A stretch of DNA of 64,000 nt from Ardenticatenaceae bacterium (lineage in GTDB: Bacteria > Chloroflexota > Anaerolineae > Promineifilales > Promineifilaceae), in assembly GCA_020634235.1 (NCBI GenBank), contig JACKCB010000002.1:682001-746000 (forward strand). Direction: 5' to 3'. This document shows positions 44,497-52,705 of the stretch, piece by piece. The position numbers and the translations under genes are program-made. The notes beneath the pieces are model-generated. The model was not told the origin of the DNA. It did not search any database and saw nothing but the letters and a program-made list of their open reading frames with translations. The stretch's first letter is position 1, and each line of letters starts with the position of its first letter.

Positions 44497-45402
44497 CTAA
44501 TTATTGGTGGTGGTCCAGGTCTCTTCGGCCACTTCGCCCCGCCCCGCCAGGCGGCCCAGTTCCACGCCGTTGATGGTAACATAGACCCCGGCCGCGTTGC
44601 CGGTTAGCAGCGTCGCTTCGCGCTGCGCTTCCCACTCATAGGGGCCGTCACCCAGTTTCACCTGGCCTTCCAGCACCACCTCGCCATCGATGGTCACTCG
44701 CAGCCAGGTGCGCTCGGTCACATCCAACCGCAGTTGGATCAGTTCCATGGTCGCCGGCAAGGGTGGCCGGGTGGGGGTTGGCAGGGCGGAGGTGGGCAGC
44801 GCGCCAGGGTTGTTGCGGCTGGTCGGGTTGATGGGCAGCGGCGTCACGTTGGCAGGGAGTGCTTCGCTCGTCCCGGCCGGGGTAGACTCAGCCGTACTCT
44901 CACTCTCCAGCAATCCCTGAATGGTGTCCGTTAGATTGTCCCGGCCATCGCCACGCCCCAACAACAGCGGCACAAAACGCATCGCCGCCAGGCCAATAGC
45001 AATCACCAACGCCACGATAATCACCAGACGCAGCGTCGATTCTGGCCCCTTGCTGCTGCCCTCCAGATTCACATTCACCGGGTCAAAGAAGGGTTGATCA
45101 TCGCGCGGCGGCAGCGGCTGGTCCGGGGTAATGACCGGCGGGCTGCTGGTAGACACCGGCATCGGCTGGCGATGCTGCTGCGCCTCATACCGTTCCAGCA
45201 GCGGCTGCGGGTCCAGAGCCAAAAAACGAGCATAGTTACGCAAGAAGCCCCGCACATGCACCGGGGTTGGCAGCGCCGCATACTGGCCCTTCTCCAGCGC
45301 TTCCAGGTAGCGGGCACTAATGCGGATACGATCCTGCACTTCCACCAGCGTCAGCCCTTTGGCCTCACGCGCTTCTCGTAATATGCTGCCTAATTCGTCC
45401 AT
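44497..45402 (-). CDS. rodZ: RodZ-like membrane protein
   Basis: The 301-residue protein has an N-terminal HTH_25 domain (about 4-66, REAREAKGLTLVEVQDRI and VHVRGFLRNYARFLALDP), a cytoplasmic linker, one transmembrane helix (about 125-147) and an extracellular Thr/Pro-rich stretch. A C-terminal DUF4115-like domain (about 215-290) ends it. RodZ connects MreB to the elongation machinery and shapes the cell; here no mre genes are in view. A palindrome at 45442-45456 may be an operator. Confidence 0.88.
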   Translation of the reverse strand: MDELGSILREAREAKGLTLVEVQDRIRISARYLEALEKGQYAALPTPVHVRGFLRNYARFLALDPQPLLERYEAQQHRQPMPVSTSSPPVITPDQPLPPRDDQPFFDPVNVNLEGSSKGPESTLRLVIIVALVIAIGLAAMRFVPLLLGRGDGRDNLTDTIQGLLESESTAESTPAGTSEALPANVTPLPINPTSRNNPGALPTSALPTPTRPPLPATMELIQLRLDVTERTWLRVTIDGEVVLEGQVKLGDGPYEWEAQREATLLTGNAAGVYVTINGVELGRLAGRGEVAEETWTTTNN

Positions 45403-45441
45403 AATGTCCAGGCAACCACAAAGACCCTCCGGGATAATCTA

Positions 45442-45456
45442 ATACTGTGCCAGTAT
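45442..45456. promoter_or_regulatory. Palindrome upstream of rodZ, operator candidate
   Basis: ATACTG-TGC-CAGTAT is a perfect 6-bp inverted repeat with a 3-base spacer, 40 bases upstream of the rodZ start. A plausible minus-strand promoter (TTGGCT, 16 bases, TAGATT) overlaps it, which is the usual arrangement for repression. No regulator is identified. Confidence 0.35.
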
Positions 45457-45507
45457 CAGCCAAAGCCCCGGCCGCCGGCCAGATGGTTACGCTTCCAGGT
45501 TAAAAAA

Positions 45508-45531
45508 AAGCCACTGACGAACCAGTGGCTT
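45508..45531 (-). terminator. Intrinsic terminator after rplI
   Basis: A perfect 9-bp stem (AAGCCACTG / CAGTGGCTT) with a 6-base loop is followed on the minus strand by an uninterrupted run of eight Ts. It lies about 80 bases after the rplI stop codon and separates rplI from rodZ. Confidence 0.93.
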
Positions 45532-45613
45532 CGATGATTCTAAAGAAAGGGCCGAACGAGGTGAAGCAGTTAACTGGTCCCAGACAGGGATTCTAATTCG
45601 GCACTCATCACCA

Positions 45614-46168
45614 TTATTCAGCGAATTCCTCGAATTCATCCTCATATTCGTATTCAGTTGGCACCACAGCCTCAACCGCGACTTCGGCCACAGCCTCCTC
45701 GGCCACAGTCTCCACCTTGCTCTCAGTTTCAGGATGGATGTTCACTGTTACGTGCGCCCGGTGGTCACGGCTGAGCAGCACCAGAACCTTGTGCTCGCCA
45801 ACCTGCCGCAGGGGCGCGCTCTCCACCTTGCGCCGATCCAGGTCGGTGCCCAGCGCGTGGTTAATCTCATCCATAATCGCGGCAGTGGTAATGGAGCCAT
45901 ACAGCTTGCCCTGTTCGCCGGCCTTAGCCGTGAAGTTCAGGTGCAGACTGTTCAGGCGCTCGGCCAACGCTTCATGCTCGGCCCGTACCTGTGCCCGGCG
46001 CGCTTCGGCGCGGGCACGCCAGCTCTCTGCGGCTTTCAACTCGCCGGGCGTGGCCAATACGGCCAAACCACGCGGGATTAGGTAGTTACGACCATAGCCA
46101 GGCGCAACTTTGTGTACTTCGCCCGCATAGCCCAGGGTGTCAATGTCTTCTTTCAACAATACTTTCAT
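45614..46168 (-). CDS. rplI: Ribosomal protein L9 with acidic C-terminal extension
   Basis: The 184-residue protein starts with MKVLLKEDIDTLGYAGE and continues through the L9 signature GYGRNYLIPRGLAVLAT (residues 25-41). The long connecting helix covers about 42-75, and the C-terminal domain is near 76-150. Canonical L9 is about 150 residues; the extra ~35 residues form an unusual acidic tail ending in EYEYEDEFEEFAE. The ATG at 46168 has GGAGAG 9 bases upstream; the open frame further upstream is not L9 sequence. Confidence 0.93.
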   Translation of the reverse strand: MKVLLKEDIDTLGYAGEVHKVAPGYGRNYLIPRGLAVLATPGELKAAESWRARAEARRAQVRAEHEALAERLNSLHLNFTAKAGEQGKLYGSITTAAIMDEINHALGTDLDRRKVESAPLRQVGEHKVLVLLSRDHRAHVTVNIHPETESKVETVAEEAVAEVAVEAVVPTEYEYEDEFEEFAE

Positions 46169-46479
46169 CTTAAGCGTCTCTCCATCCAATTTCAGCGAGC
46201 GTGGCCATCTGATTTGCCAGTATCTCGCAGCGGTTTTTTCAGCAATTACAAATGCGCTTTCTGAGGGCTTTGTAGATGGGGCGCTGCCCCACGACGTGGT
46301 CTCGCCGCCAATTGCAATCAAAAATGGTATCAAAGCCAGGCCATTTTGACAACCAATCCGGCCGCCCAATCTGGGATTTACGGCGAATACTCAGGGTTTG
46401 TTCGATTTGCCGGGCGAGATTGGGGCAATCCGGAAGCCGCAGAAGGATTGGCGATTGAATTGCCGGGTAGGCAACCGGG
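46169..46479. other. Spacer between rplI and the coiled-coil gene
   Basis: This 311-base stretch contains no gene I can support. It has a lower GC content than its neighbours. A small hairpin TGGGGC-GCT-GCCCCA is near 46277-46291 and a plus-strand TTGACA hexamer is near 46347. It should contain the rplI promoter, which I could not resolve. Confidence 0.4.
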
Positions 46480-47310
46480 TCAGGTTGTCCCATTCGTCGT
46501 ATACACCTCATCCATGGCCGCCAGAATATCGGTCAGCTCATTGACCTCCTCGGCGATGTCCTGGCGCAGCCGCTGCGCCCGGCCGCTGTCGATATCCTTG
46601 GCTCCCAACAACGTCATCTGCGCGTGGATGGTGCTCATTGCGGTGAGCGTATTTTCCAGCCGCAGTCGCGCCTGCTCCATGGCGTTGTCCAACTGGTCAA
46701 TCGTCTCTAGCTGGCGACGTTTACTACTGATATTGACCTCGATGTCTGTCTTCACCGCCGGGCTGTCTTCCGTCCGCAGTTGGGCCTGCAGTTGCTGCAG
46801 GCGTTCCACGGCCCTGGCCCGGTTTTTCTGATACAGTTCTCGTTCGCTGCCGTAGCGGTCCAGTCGTTGAGCCAGATAATAGAGCTCCTCTAACCAGTCA
46901 TCTAACTGGCTGGCCGTCTGGATTAGTTCATCACGCAGGACTGTGTCTGGCTGTTCTTGAATGGCCGTGGCGATCCGGCTGCGGTAATTGAAGGCTTCTT
47001 CCACCTGGCGACGCAGCTCTGGGGTCTTGATCCGGCCGGGTTGAAACTCACTACGCAGCATCTCGGCCACCACCTGCTTGTTGGCCGCGTCATCGCTCAG
47101 GCTGCTGTACACCAGCATCGCCTCGGCCACTATCCCGGCCAGCAGCCACACCCACCACGGCCCTAAGGCAAATGGCAGCGGTAGAGTCGCCAGGACAGTC
47201 AGCAGCATGGTCAACCCGATAATCACCGCGCTTTCCCAGCGCATGAAGGCGTGCTGAACAATTGCCTTTTGGGCTCGTTTTTCCATTTGCTCGCGCGCTT
47301 TATTCGCCAT
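46480..47310 (-). CDS. Two-TM coiled-coil protein of the PspA gene cluster
   Basis: The ~276-residue protein begins with a basic N-terminus and a pair of hydrophobic segments (about 27-46 and 51-67). About 200 residues of predicted coiled coil rich in Gln, Glu, Arg and Leu (for example QLDDWLEELYYLAQRL) follow. No enzymatic motif was found. It is co-oriented with a TPR/zinc-ribbon membrane protein and PspA upstream (spacing about 64 bases), so it may belong to the same membrane-stress module. The ATG at 47310 is chosen because the hydrophobic region follows; the longer open frame upstream is Pro/Gly-rich and probably not translated. Confidence 0.6.
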   Translation of the reverse strand: MANKAREQMEKRAQKAIVQHAFMRWESAVIIGLTMLLTVLATLPLPFALGPWWVWLLAGIVAEAMLVYSSLSDDAANKQVVAEMLRSEFQPGRIKTPELRRQVEEAFNYRSRIATAIQEQPDTVLRDELIQTASQLDDWLEELYYLAQRLDRYGSERELYQKNRARAVERLQQLQAQLRTEDSPAVKTDIEVNISSKRRQLETIDQLDNAMEQARLRLENTLTAMSTIHAQMTLLGAKDIDSGRAQRLRQDIAEEVNELTDILAAMDEVYTTNGTT

Positions 47311-47374
47311 AGACCATTCTACTTTTTGGCGACCGCCGGCTGGACCGGGCGGCCAATTCATCGCCATTACGCCA

Positions 47375-48535
47375 TTAATGGGGTGGTTGGGCCCCGGCCG
47401 GGGCCAACGCCGCCTCAATCTCAGCCAGGACAGCCGGGTTGGCCGTTACGCGCCGGGCGCTTTGCAGCGTATCCAGACCACGCTCCGCAAAGCCCAGGTG
47501 CAAATAGCCCCGGCCCAAATCCAGAAGATAGCGGCTGTTGGTGGGAGCCAGGGCGGCGGCTCGCTGCCAATGCAGCACCGCGCTGGCCCACATACCCTGC
47601 CTGGCCAGCCGCCGTCCCGCGCTGTGCAAACTACTTGCATCGCTGTACCGCTGGCCAACCATGGCCACGCGCCGGCTGGCCGTGCGCGAAAAATCGGGGC
47701 CGGTCAGGAGTGCCGCCCAGATGAGGGTAATGAACAAAGCCCCTAGCTGCAAAAAGCGGAACGCATTGCCCAGAGCCTGCACAAAAGGCGCGGTAATCAT
47801 CGCCTCGGCCGGATTCGCAGCCACGGGCAGCGCACCGCCCGGCAGTAGAATACCCAGCCCCGCCAGGGCCAGCAGCAGCAGCGTCAGGACGATGGTGGTG
47901 GTGTAGGCCCAGAACTGGCGGAAGTACAGTCCGGCGGTGAGTCCCAGGTAGCACAAAGCCAGAAAGGTGTGCAGGACCCAGGTAGCCAGCGGCGCTTCGG
48001 CCATGATGTCGATGATCACGTTGATCACGTACAACTGTCCCAGGGCGGCTGTCATGACCCACAGGATGTGCATGTTGGCACTGGGCTTCTCGTAGCTGTA
48101 GAAGCGATCTAGCAGGGTGCGCCGGCATTGGGGGCACTTCTGGTCGCTGTCGGCTATTCTGTGGGCACAGTAAGGGCAAAGGGTGCCGCCCTGGCTCCAG
48201 ACGTCGTCGTAGTGGGACTCGGACTGGTAGCTGATGAGGGGCTGCCCGGCCGGGGTAGCAACATCATCCATCGGCAGCGCTTGCAGCCGCAGCTGCGCCC
48301 CGGCATTGGCCGGGTTCAGCACCAGCACATTCTCCAGGCAGATGCGCTGATCCTCGACCGAATCAACCACCTGGCTCAGCCACAGCCACGCCTGCTCATC
48401 AGACTCGTCAGCCGACACCACCCGCGTCAGCAGTTCGCGGGCCTCGGTCCGGCGACCAGCCTGCGCGGCCCGGATGCCCTGGCTCAGCCAGCGCGCCGTG
48501 GCCTCATCCTCTTGCTCAGGTGCCCGACCAGCCAT
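47375..48535 (-). CDS. Membrane protein with TPR ends and a zinc ribbon
   Basis: The 386-residue protein has an N-terminal TPR-like region (about 18-95, ARWLSQGIRAAQAGRRTEARELL and DEQAWLWLSQVVDS). A zinc ribbon (CPYCAHRIADSDQKCPQC, about residues 120-137), four hydrophobic segments (about 155-270) and a C-terminal TPR pair (about 305-380) follow. It is likely a scaffold membrane protein. It lies 18 bases after the PspA gene and 64 before the coiled-coil gene on the same strand. I do not recognise a specific function. Confidence 0.7.
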   Translation of the reverse strand: MAGRAPEQEDEATARWLSQGIRAAQAGRRTEARELLTRVVSADESDEQAWLWLSQVVDSVEDQRICLENVLVLNPANAGAQLRLQALPMDDVATPAGQPLISYQSESHYDDVWSQGGTLCPYCAHRIADSDQKCPQCRRTLLDRFYSYEKPSANMHILWVMTAALGQLYVINVIIDIMAEAPLATWVLHTFLALCYLGLTAGLYFRQFWAYTTTIVLTLLLLALAGLGILLPGGALPVAANPAEAMITAPFVQALGNAFRFLQLGALFITLIWAALLTGPDFSRTASRRVAMVGQRYSDASSLHSAGRRLARQGMWASAVLHWQRAAALAPTNSRYLLDLGRGYLHLGFAERGLDTLQSARRVTANPAVLAEIEAALAPAGAQPPH

Positions 48536-48553
48536 CGGGGCTAATCCCTTCGT

Positions 48554-49291
48554 TTATGAAGAAGCATCACCGGCCGCGGCGCTCTCTTCCTCATCTGCCT
48601 TGTAAGTTGACGGTTCAGCCAGGCCCAGGCGGCGCTTACGCTCTTCCAATTGCAGGTCAAGCTCAGCCCGGCCCAGCGCCTCGTCCATCTGGCTGTCTAG
48701 TTGGGTGGCATACATTTCGCTGTAGGCCGAGGCCCGGTCCAACCGGCCGCGGATCGACTCGCCTAGCCGCGCAATATCCCCATCTCCGGAACCCAACACG
48801 TCGTCCAGGCTCTTGATGGTCGCCACTGTCTTTTCTTTTGACATCGCCAGCTGCAGCAGCGCTTCCAGTTCCTTCTGCTCCTGGCGTGCCGTGGTTAACC
48901 GGGCTTGCAGCTTCAACCGGGCATTCAGCAGCGCTTCATATTCGCGCTGCTGGCGCACCCATTGTTCATGGTACTGCTCTTGCAGCCGGCGATTGGTGTT
49001 TAGCTCGCGCTGTGCCGCCACGGCCAGCTCCTCTTTGCCCTGCATTAAGAGCGTGTCGATGTTGCGGTCGGTCTGGTCGGCCTTTTTTTTATATTCCAGG
49101 TACTTGCGTTCCAGCGTTTTCACTTCGCCACCGACGGTGGCCGCAGCCTTCTCCAGCTCGTCCAGGTTATTTTCGGCGTCGCGAATGTACTGCTTCATGA
49201 CGGCGACCGAGTTGGCTTCTAGAGCCTTGTCAACCATGGCATGGAGGTTGGCCTGGATGAGGGTTTGTGTTTTTTCAAGTAATGATGCCAT
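48554..49291 (-). CDS. PspA/IM30 family protein
   Basis: This 245-residue coiled-coil protein is related to phage shock protein A and Vipp1/IM30. The start LLEKTQTLIQANLHAMVDKAL (amphipathic helix) and the central ARLTTARQEQKELEALL region fit. Such proteins form ESCRT-III-like rings and protect or remodel the inner membrane under stress. The C-terminus has a short acidic/Ala tail. The ATG at 49291 has AAGGAG 9 bases upstream. It heads a probable three-gene operon with the TPR/zinc-ribbon protein and the coiled-coil protein; the hybrid kinase lies 170 bases upstream on the same strand. Confidence 0.9.
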   Translation of the reverse strand: MASLLEKTQTLIQANLHAMVDKALEANSVAVMKQYIRDAENNLDELEKAAATVGGEVKTLERKYLEYKKKADQTDRNIDTLLMQGKEELAVAAQRELNTNRRLQEQYHEQWVRQQREYEALLNARLKLQARLTTARQEQKELEALLQLAMSKEKTVATIKSLDDVLGSGDGDIARLGESIRGRLDRASAYSEMYATQLDSQMDEALGRAELDLQLEERKRRLGLAEPSTYKADEEESAAAGDASS

Positions 49292-49460
49292 CGAAAATCT
49301 CCTTGCTTCTGCTGAATTCCTGTACGTTTCTGTGCGGCGAATGGTGCAAGCAGCGCGTGTGGTTTTGCTGTGTCCCGGCCGGGGCGCACCCAAAACCAAC
49401 CCAAATGCCCAATGGACCCATTGTAAATCATCACCGGGCAGGCGCAAGCTGCCCAACCAC

Positions 49461-51791
49461 TCAACCGTCGTCCGCCACAAGCGGAAAAACCAGGCTGAGA
49501 AACGCGCCCGCCTGGGGATCGTTGCCCGCAATCACCTGGCCACCATGCAAACGCATAATGCCTTTCACCACCATCAGGCTCGGGCCAAACTCAACCTGGT
49601 CAAGAATCTGCGGCTGCTCCTGCTGGCAATAGGGAATGATAATGCTGGCCACCTCCTCTGGGAACCACACCTGCTCGGCGAGCACCGACAAGTGTAATTC
49701 ACCCGGCCGGGTCTCGGCTAGCAGCACCATTTGCCCGGCCGGGTGACGGCCAAACAACGAAAGCACAATCTCATACAAACGCGACAAACATTGGGCGACC
49801 CCTTCCAGGTCACAATACAGGCTGGGCAGCCCCGGCGGCACCCGGTAAGCAAAAGCCACATTAGACAGGCCGCCCCGCATCTGCACCGCATAGCTCACCG
49901 ACATCAACAAACCCGCAAGATCCGCCGGCGAAGTCCTGGTCGCCCGCATCTGGTAAATCATCTCCGCCTCGCCCGTTTGCAGCTCCGCCAGGGCAATCAG
50001 ATCCTCCACCAGCCGGGTCAACTGTTCGCTGGCCGTGCGAATACTGTATAGCGAAACCTTCAGGTCAGCATCATTCTGCACCGCCTCCAGGCCAAGCACC
50101 AGGCGCTGCGATTGCTGCGTCACCATCTCCAACGGCGTCAAAAAATCGGGCCGCAGCAGTTCCAGAATTTCCCGCTTCAGCGCCTCAAAATTCTGGCTAA
50201 CCACGCTCTCCACCTGGAAATGACGGTCGAGCTGAGTAGCCACCAACTGCATCAGCTCATCCACATCGTAAGGCTTGGGAATATACTGCTCCACACCACT
50301 GCGCAGGCCCTGGTGAATGTCGGAAAGCTCGCCGCGCGCCGTCAGAAAGATGAACGGAATTTGCAGCAGATCCGTCTGCTGCCGCACCTGGCGCAAGAAC
50401 TCATAGCCATCCATAACCGGCATCATCACATCAGAGATGATCAGGTCAGGGCGATGACGTTCCAGCACGCGCAGGCCATCCCGCCCATTGCCGGCCAGCA
50501 GCACCTCCAACTGGTATTTGCCCTGGTGTACCTCCAGCAGCTCCTTCAGGCCGGTCAGCAAAAAGGGATCATCCTCAACAATCAGGATGGTCGCTGCTTT
50601 GCCCGTTCCCGCGCCGCCCCTACCCCGGCCGGGGTTCCAACGCGCCACATCATACACCGGCAGCCACACTTCAAACTTACTCCCCTCCCCCACCTTACTC
50701 CGCACCTGGATCCGGCCCTGGTGCAAATCCACCAACCCCTTCACAATCGCCAGCCCAACCCCTGCCCCCTGCTGCTCCATCCGGCTGCGATCATATTGGT
50801 AAAACAGCTCAAACAACTGCTCCTGCACATACTCCGGGAAGCCAACACCGTGGTCCTGCACCACCAGCACCACACAACCATCCCGCACCCTGGCCTTCAG
50901 GCAAATCTCCTGCAAGTGGTCCGAACCAGGGCGCATAAACTTCACCGCATTGTCAATCAGGTGGTCCAGCACCTCCAACAAACTCTGCCGCTGCCCCCAA
51001 ACCGGCGGCAGATCCGGCGCGACTTTGTAGCCAATCACCAACCCTCTAGCCGCCGCCAACGGTTCCCAACCCTTGCCCGCCTGGTACAACAAATCGCCCA
51101 CATCCTCAATCACCGTGGCCTGGCTGGCAAACGCCTGCGCCGCCTCCCCCGTCCGAATCTCCATAACCCGGATCAGGTCTTGCACCAACCGCGATAGGCG
51201 CAGGCTGCCCGCCTGAATACCCCGCAAATACTCCTCCAGGTGATCCGTTTCCTGGAAGTCGGTCAGGCTGTCCGCCAACATCTCATAATAAGCCGTAACG
51301 TAAGTCAATGGGGTGCGGAATTCATGGCTGAGCAGTTGCAAAATGTCCCGCTTCAGCGCCGCCAACTTCTCTTCCCGTACCCGGCGCAGTTCAAACGTGC
51401 GGTCCAACTGGCTCTCCACCAACTCCAACAGTTCCGCCGTCGCAAATGGCTTGGTAATGTACAGCTCCGCGCCCATTCGACGGCCCTGCAGCAGATCGTC
51501 CCGTTTGGCCTTGGCGGTCAGGAAAATGAAAGGAATGTGAACCCAACTCGGACGCCGGCGCACTTCCGCCAGAAACTCATAACCATCCATGCGGGGCATC
51601 ATGATGTCAGAAATAATCAGGTCGGGCGTTTCTTCTTGCATCAGGCGCAGGCCGGCCTGGCCATTGGCCGCGGTAAGCACTCGAATCTCGTAGGGCAGGC
51701 CAGCCAATTGCAGCAGATCCGCAATGCCGGTCAACAGGGCAGATTCATCTTCAACAAGCAAAATGGTGGCGGATCGTTTCATCTTCTGCAA
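49461..51791 (-). CDS. Hybrid two-component protein: REC-HisKA-HATPase-REC-degenerate kinase
   Basis: The 776 residues are an internal duplication of receiver plus kinase. Half 1 has a receiver (SDIMMPRMDG, Asp62), HisKA with His156 in LLSHEFRTPL, and HATPase with a GVGLAI G-box (about 356). Half 2 starts near 402 with a receiver (SDVMMPVMDG). Its HisKA-like helix reads LLRPDFLTPL: the catalytic His is missing. The HATPase-like remainder to 776 lacks clear N- and G-box motifs. No membrane segment is present, so it senses a cytoplasmic signal or a partner. The second kinase half is probably a scaffold or regulator. An extended -10 promoter lies at 51941. No output domain is present. Confidence 0.88.
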   Translation of the reverse strand: MQKMKRSATILLVEDESALLTGIADLLQLAGLPYEIRVLTAANGQAGLRLMQEETPDLIISDIMMPRMDGYEFLAEVRRRPSWVHIPFIFLTAKAKRDDLLQGRRMGAELYITKPFATAELLELVESQLDRTFELRRVREEKLAALKRDILQLLSHEFRTPLTYVTAYYEMLADSLTDFQETDHLEEYLRGIQAGSLRLSRLVQDLIRVMEIRTGEAAQAFASQATVIEDVGDLLYQAGKGWEPLAAARGLVIGYKVAPDLPPVWGQRQSLLEVLDHLIDNAVKFMRPGSDHLQEICLKARVRDGCVVLVVQDHGVGFPEYVQEQLFELFYQYDRSRMEQQGAGVGLAIVKGLVDLHQGRIQVRSKVGEGSKFEVWLPVYDVARWNPGRGRGGAGTGKAATILIVEDDPFLLTGLKELLEVHQGKYQLEVLLAGNGRDGLRVLERHRPDLIISDVMMPVMDGYEFLRQVRQQTDLLQIPFIFLTARGELSDIHQGLRSGVEQYIPKPYDVDELMQLVATQLDRHFQVESVVSQNFEALKREILELLRPDFLTPLEMVTQQSQRLVLGLEAVQNDADLKVSLYSIRTASEQLTRLVEDLIALAELQTGEAEMIYQMRATRTSPADLAGLLMSVSYAVQMRGGLSNVAFAYRVPPGLPSLYCDLEGVAQCLSRLYEIVLSLFGRHPAGQMVLLAETRPGELHLSVLAEQVWFPEEVASIIIPYCQQEQPQILDQVEFGPSLMVVKGIMRLHGGQVIAGNDPQAGAFLSLVFPLVADDG

Positions 51792-51940
51792 CTGACCACA
51801 ATAGACTCACACAACGTCACAGGCCACCCCGGGGTGCGGTGCAGGCTGCCTGCAAGGCGGTCTTGCCGGCGATGGCAGCTGTAGACATACTTTGCGGGTG
51901 AGCAGTTTTACCCAGTCGTTATCTACCGTACCAGCCGTGC

Positions 51941-51946
51941 ATTATA
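51941..51946 (-). promoter_or_regulatory. Extended -10 promoter of the hybrid kinase gene
   Basis: On the minus strand the sequence reads TGTTATAAT, i.e. a perfect TATAAT with the TGn extension. The -35 region is weak. It would give a leader of about 140 bases before the start codon at 51791. A terminator of the preceding operon lies just upstream (51984-52004). Confidence 0.6.
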
Positions 51947-51983
51947 ACATAGTCCAGAATGGGTTTCCTGCGCAGAAACGAAA

Positions 51984-52004
51984 AATGGGCTGAAATAGCC
52001 CATT
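51984..52004 (-). terminator. Intrinsic terminator at the end of the eight-gene envelope operon
   Basis: An 8-bp stem (AATGGGCT / AGCCCATT) with a 5-base loop is followed by TTTCG on the minus strand. It lies about 115 bases beyond the stop of the LPQTG protein gene, and the kinase promoter follows directly. Confidence 0.75.
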
Positions 52005-52117
52005 CTTCTCATGCCCCGGCCGGGTGCCGGGGCAAACATACAGTTGGCTATGAGCATCGGGCAACCAGCCACATCCGGCAACCCGGCCGCCAGTCGCCCA
52101 ATCCACCCGCCGCTTCC

Positions 52118-52675
52118 CTAACTGGCGCGTAAGCGACGGGCAATAACCAGGACCACCAGCAGACCCAGCGCCAGCAATACCGCCTCCGCCGGACCGAAAC
52201 CCGTTTGCGGCAACGAACCGCCACCACTGCCATCCGTGCCGCCGCCAGGAATAGCCGTCGCCGTGCTGGCCAGATCACCGCCCCCAAAAATCGACGTACC
52301 TTCCGCAATCGGCGTCTCCGTCGTGTCGATCTCCTGGACCACCGACGTGCTGGTCACCGCCGGCACCTGGGTAGGCGTATTTGTCGGCGGCACCGGTGTA
52401 TTCGTCGCCGTCGCCGTTGGTCTGGAGGCTTCCTCCGTCATCGCCAGCAGCGTCGCCGTCACCTGCGCATTTTGCGCCAGCGTCGTCGCATTCACCACCG
52501 CAATCGCCGTCGCCGTCCCACTGGCCGCCTGGTTATCATTGCTGCCCCGCACGGCCAGCACAATGCCGCTGCATACAACAGCCAGCACAAAAATGGCAAT
52601 GAGCAGCCCTGCCAGCGGCAAGAATGGGGATGAAGCTCGTTCTTCTTCTACCGGGAATTCCTCATACTCAGACAT
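52118..52675 (-). CDS. Surface protein with N-terminal membrane helix and LPQTG-type C-terminal sorting signal
   Basis: The 185-residue protein has an acidic cytoplasmic N-terminus and one transmembrane helix (about 18-42). A Thr/Ala/Pro-rich extracellular stalk (about 45-150, including TNTPVPPTNTP) follows. The C-terminal signal has LPQTG (about 156-160), a hydrophobic helix and an Arg-rich end (IARRLRAS), like the sortase signals of Gram-positive bacteria. The N-terminal helix looks like a permanent anchor rather than a cleavable signal peptide, so both ends might be membrane-embedded. No sortase gene is seen in the window. It is the last gene of the minus-strand operon, 30 bases after the KOW-like gene. 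Confidence 0.7.
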   Translation of the reverse strand: MSEYEEFPVEEERASSPFLPLAGLLIAIFVLAVVCSGIVLAVRGSNDNQAASGTATAIAVVNATTLAQNAQVTATLLAMTEEASRPTATATNTPVPPTNTPTQVPAVTSTSVVQEIDTTETPIAEGTSIFGGGDLASTATAIPGGGTDGSGGGSLPQTGFGPAEAVLLALGLLVVLVIARRLRAS

Positions 52676-52705
52676 AGTCTCATAGCCTCCTGATACTCTT
52701 CAATA

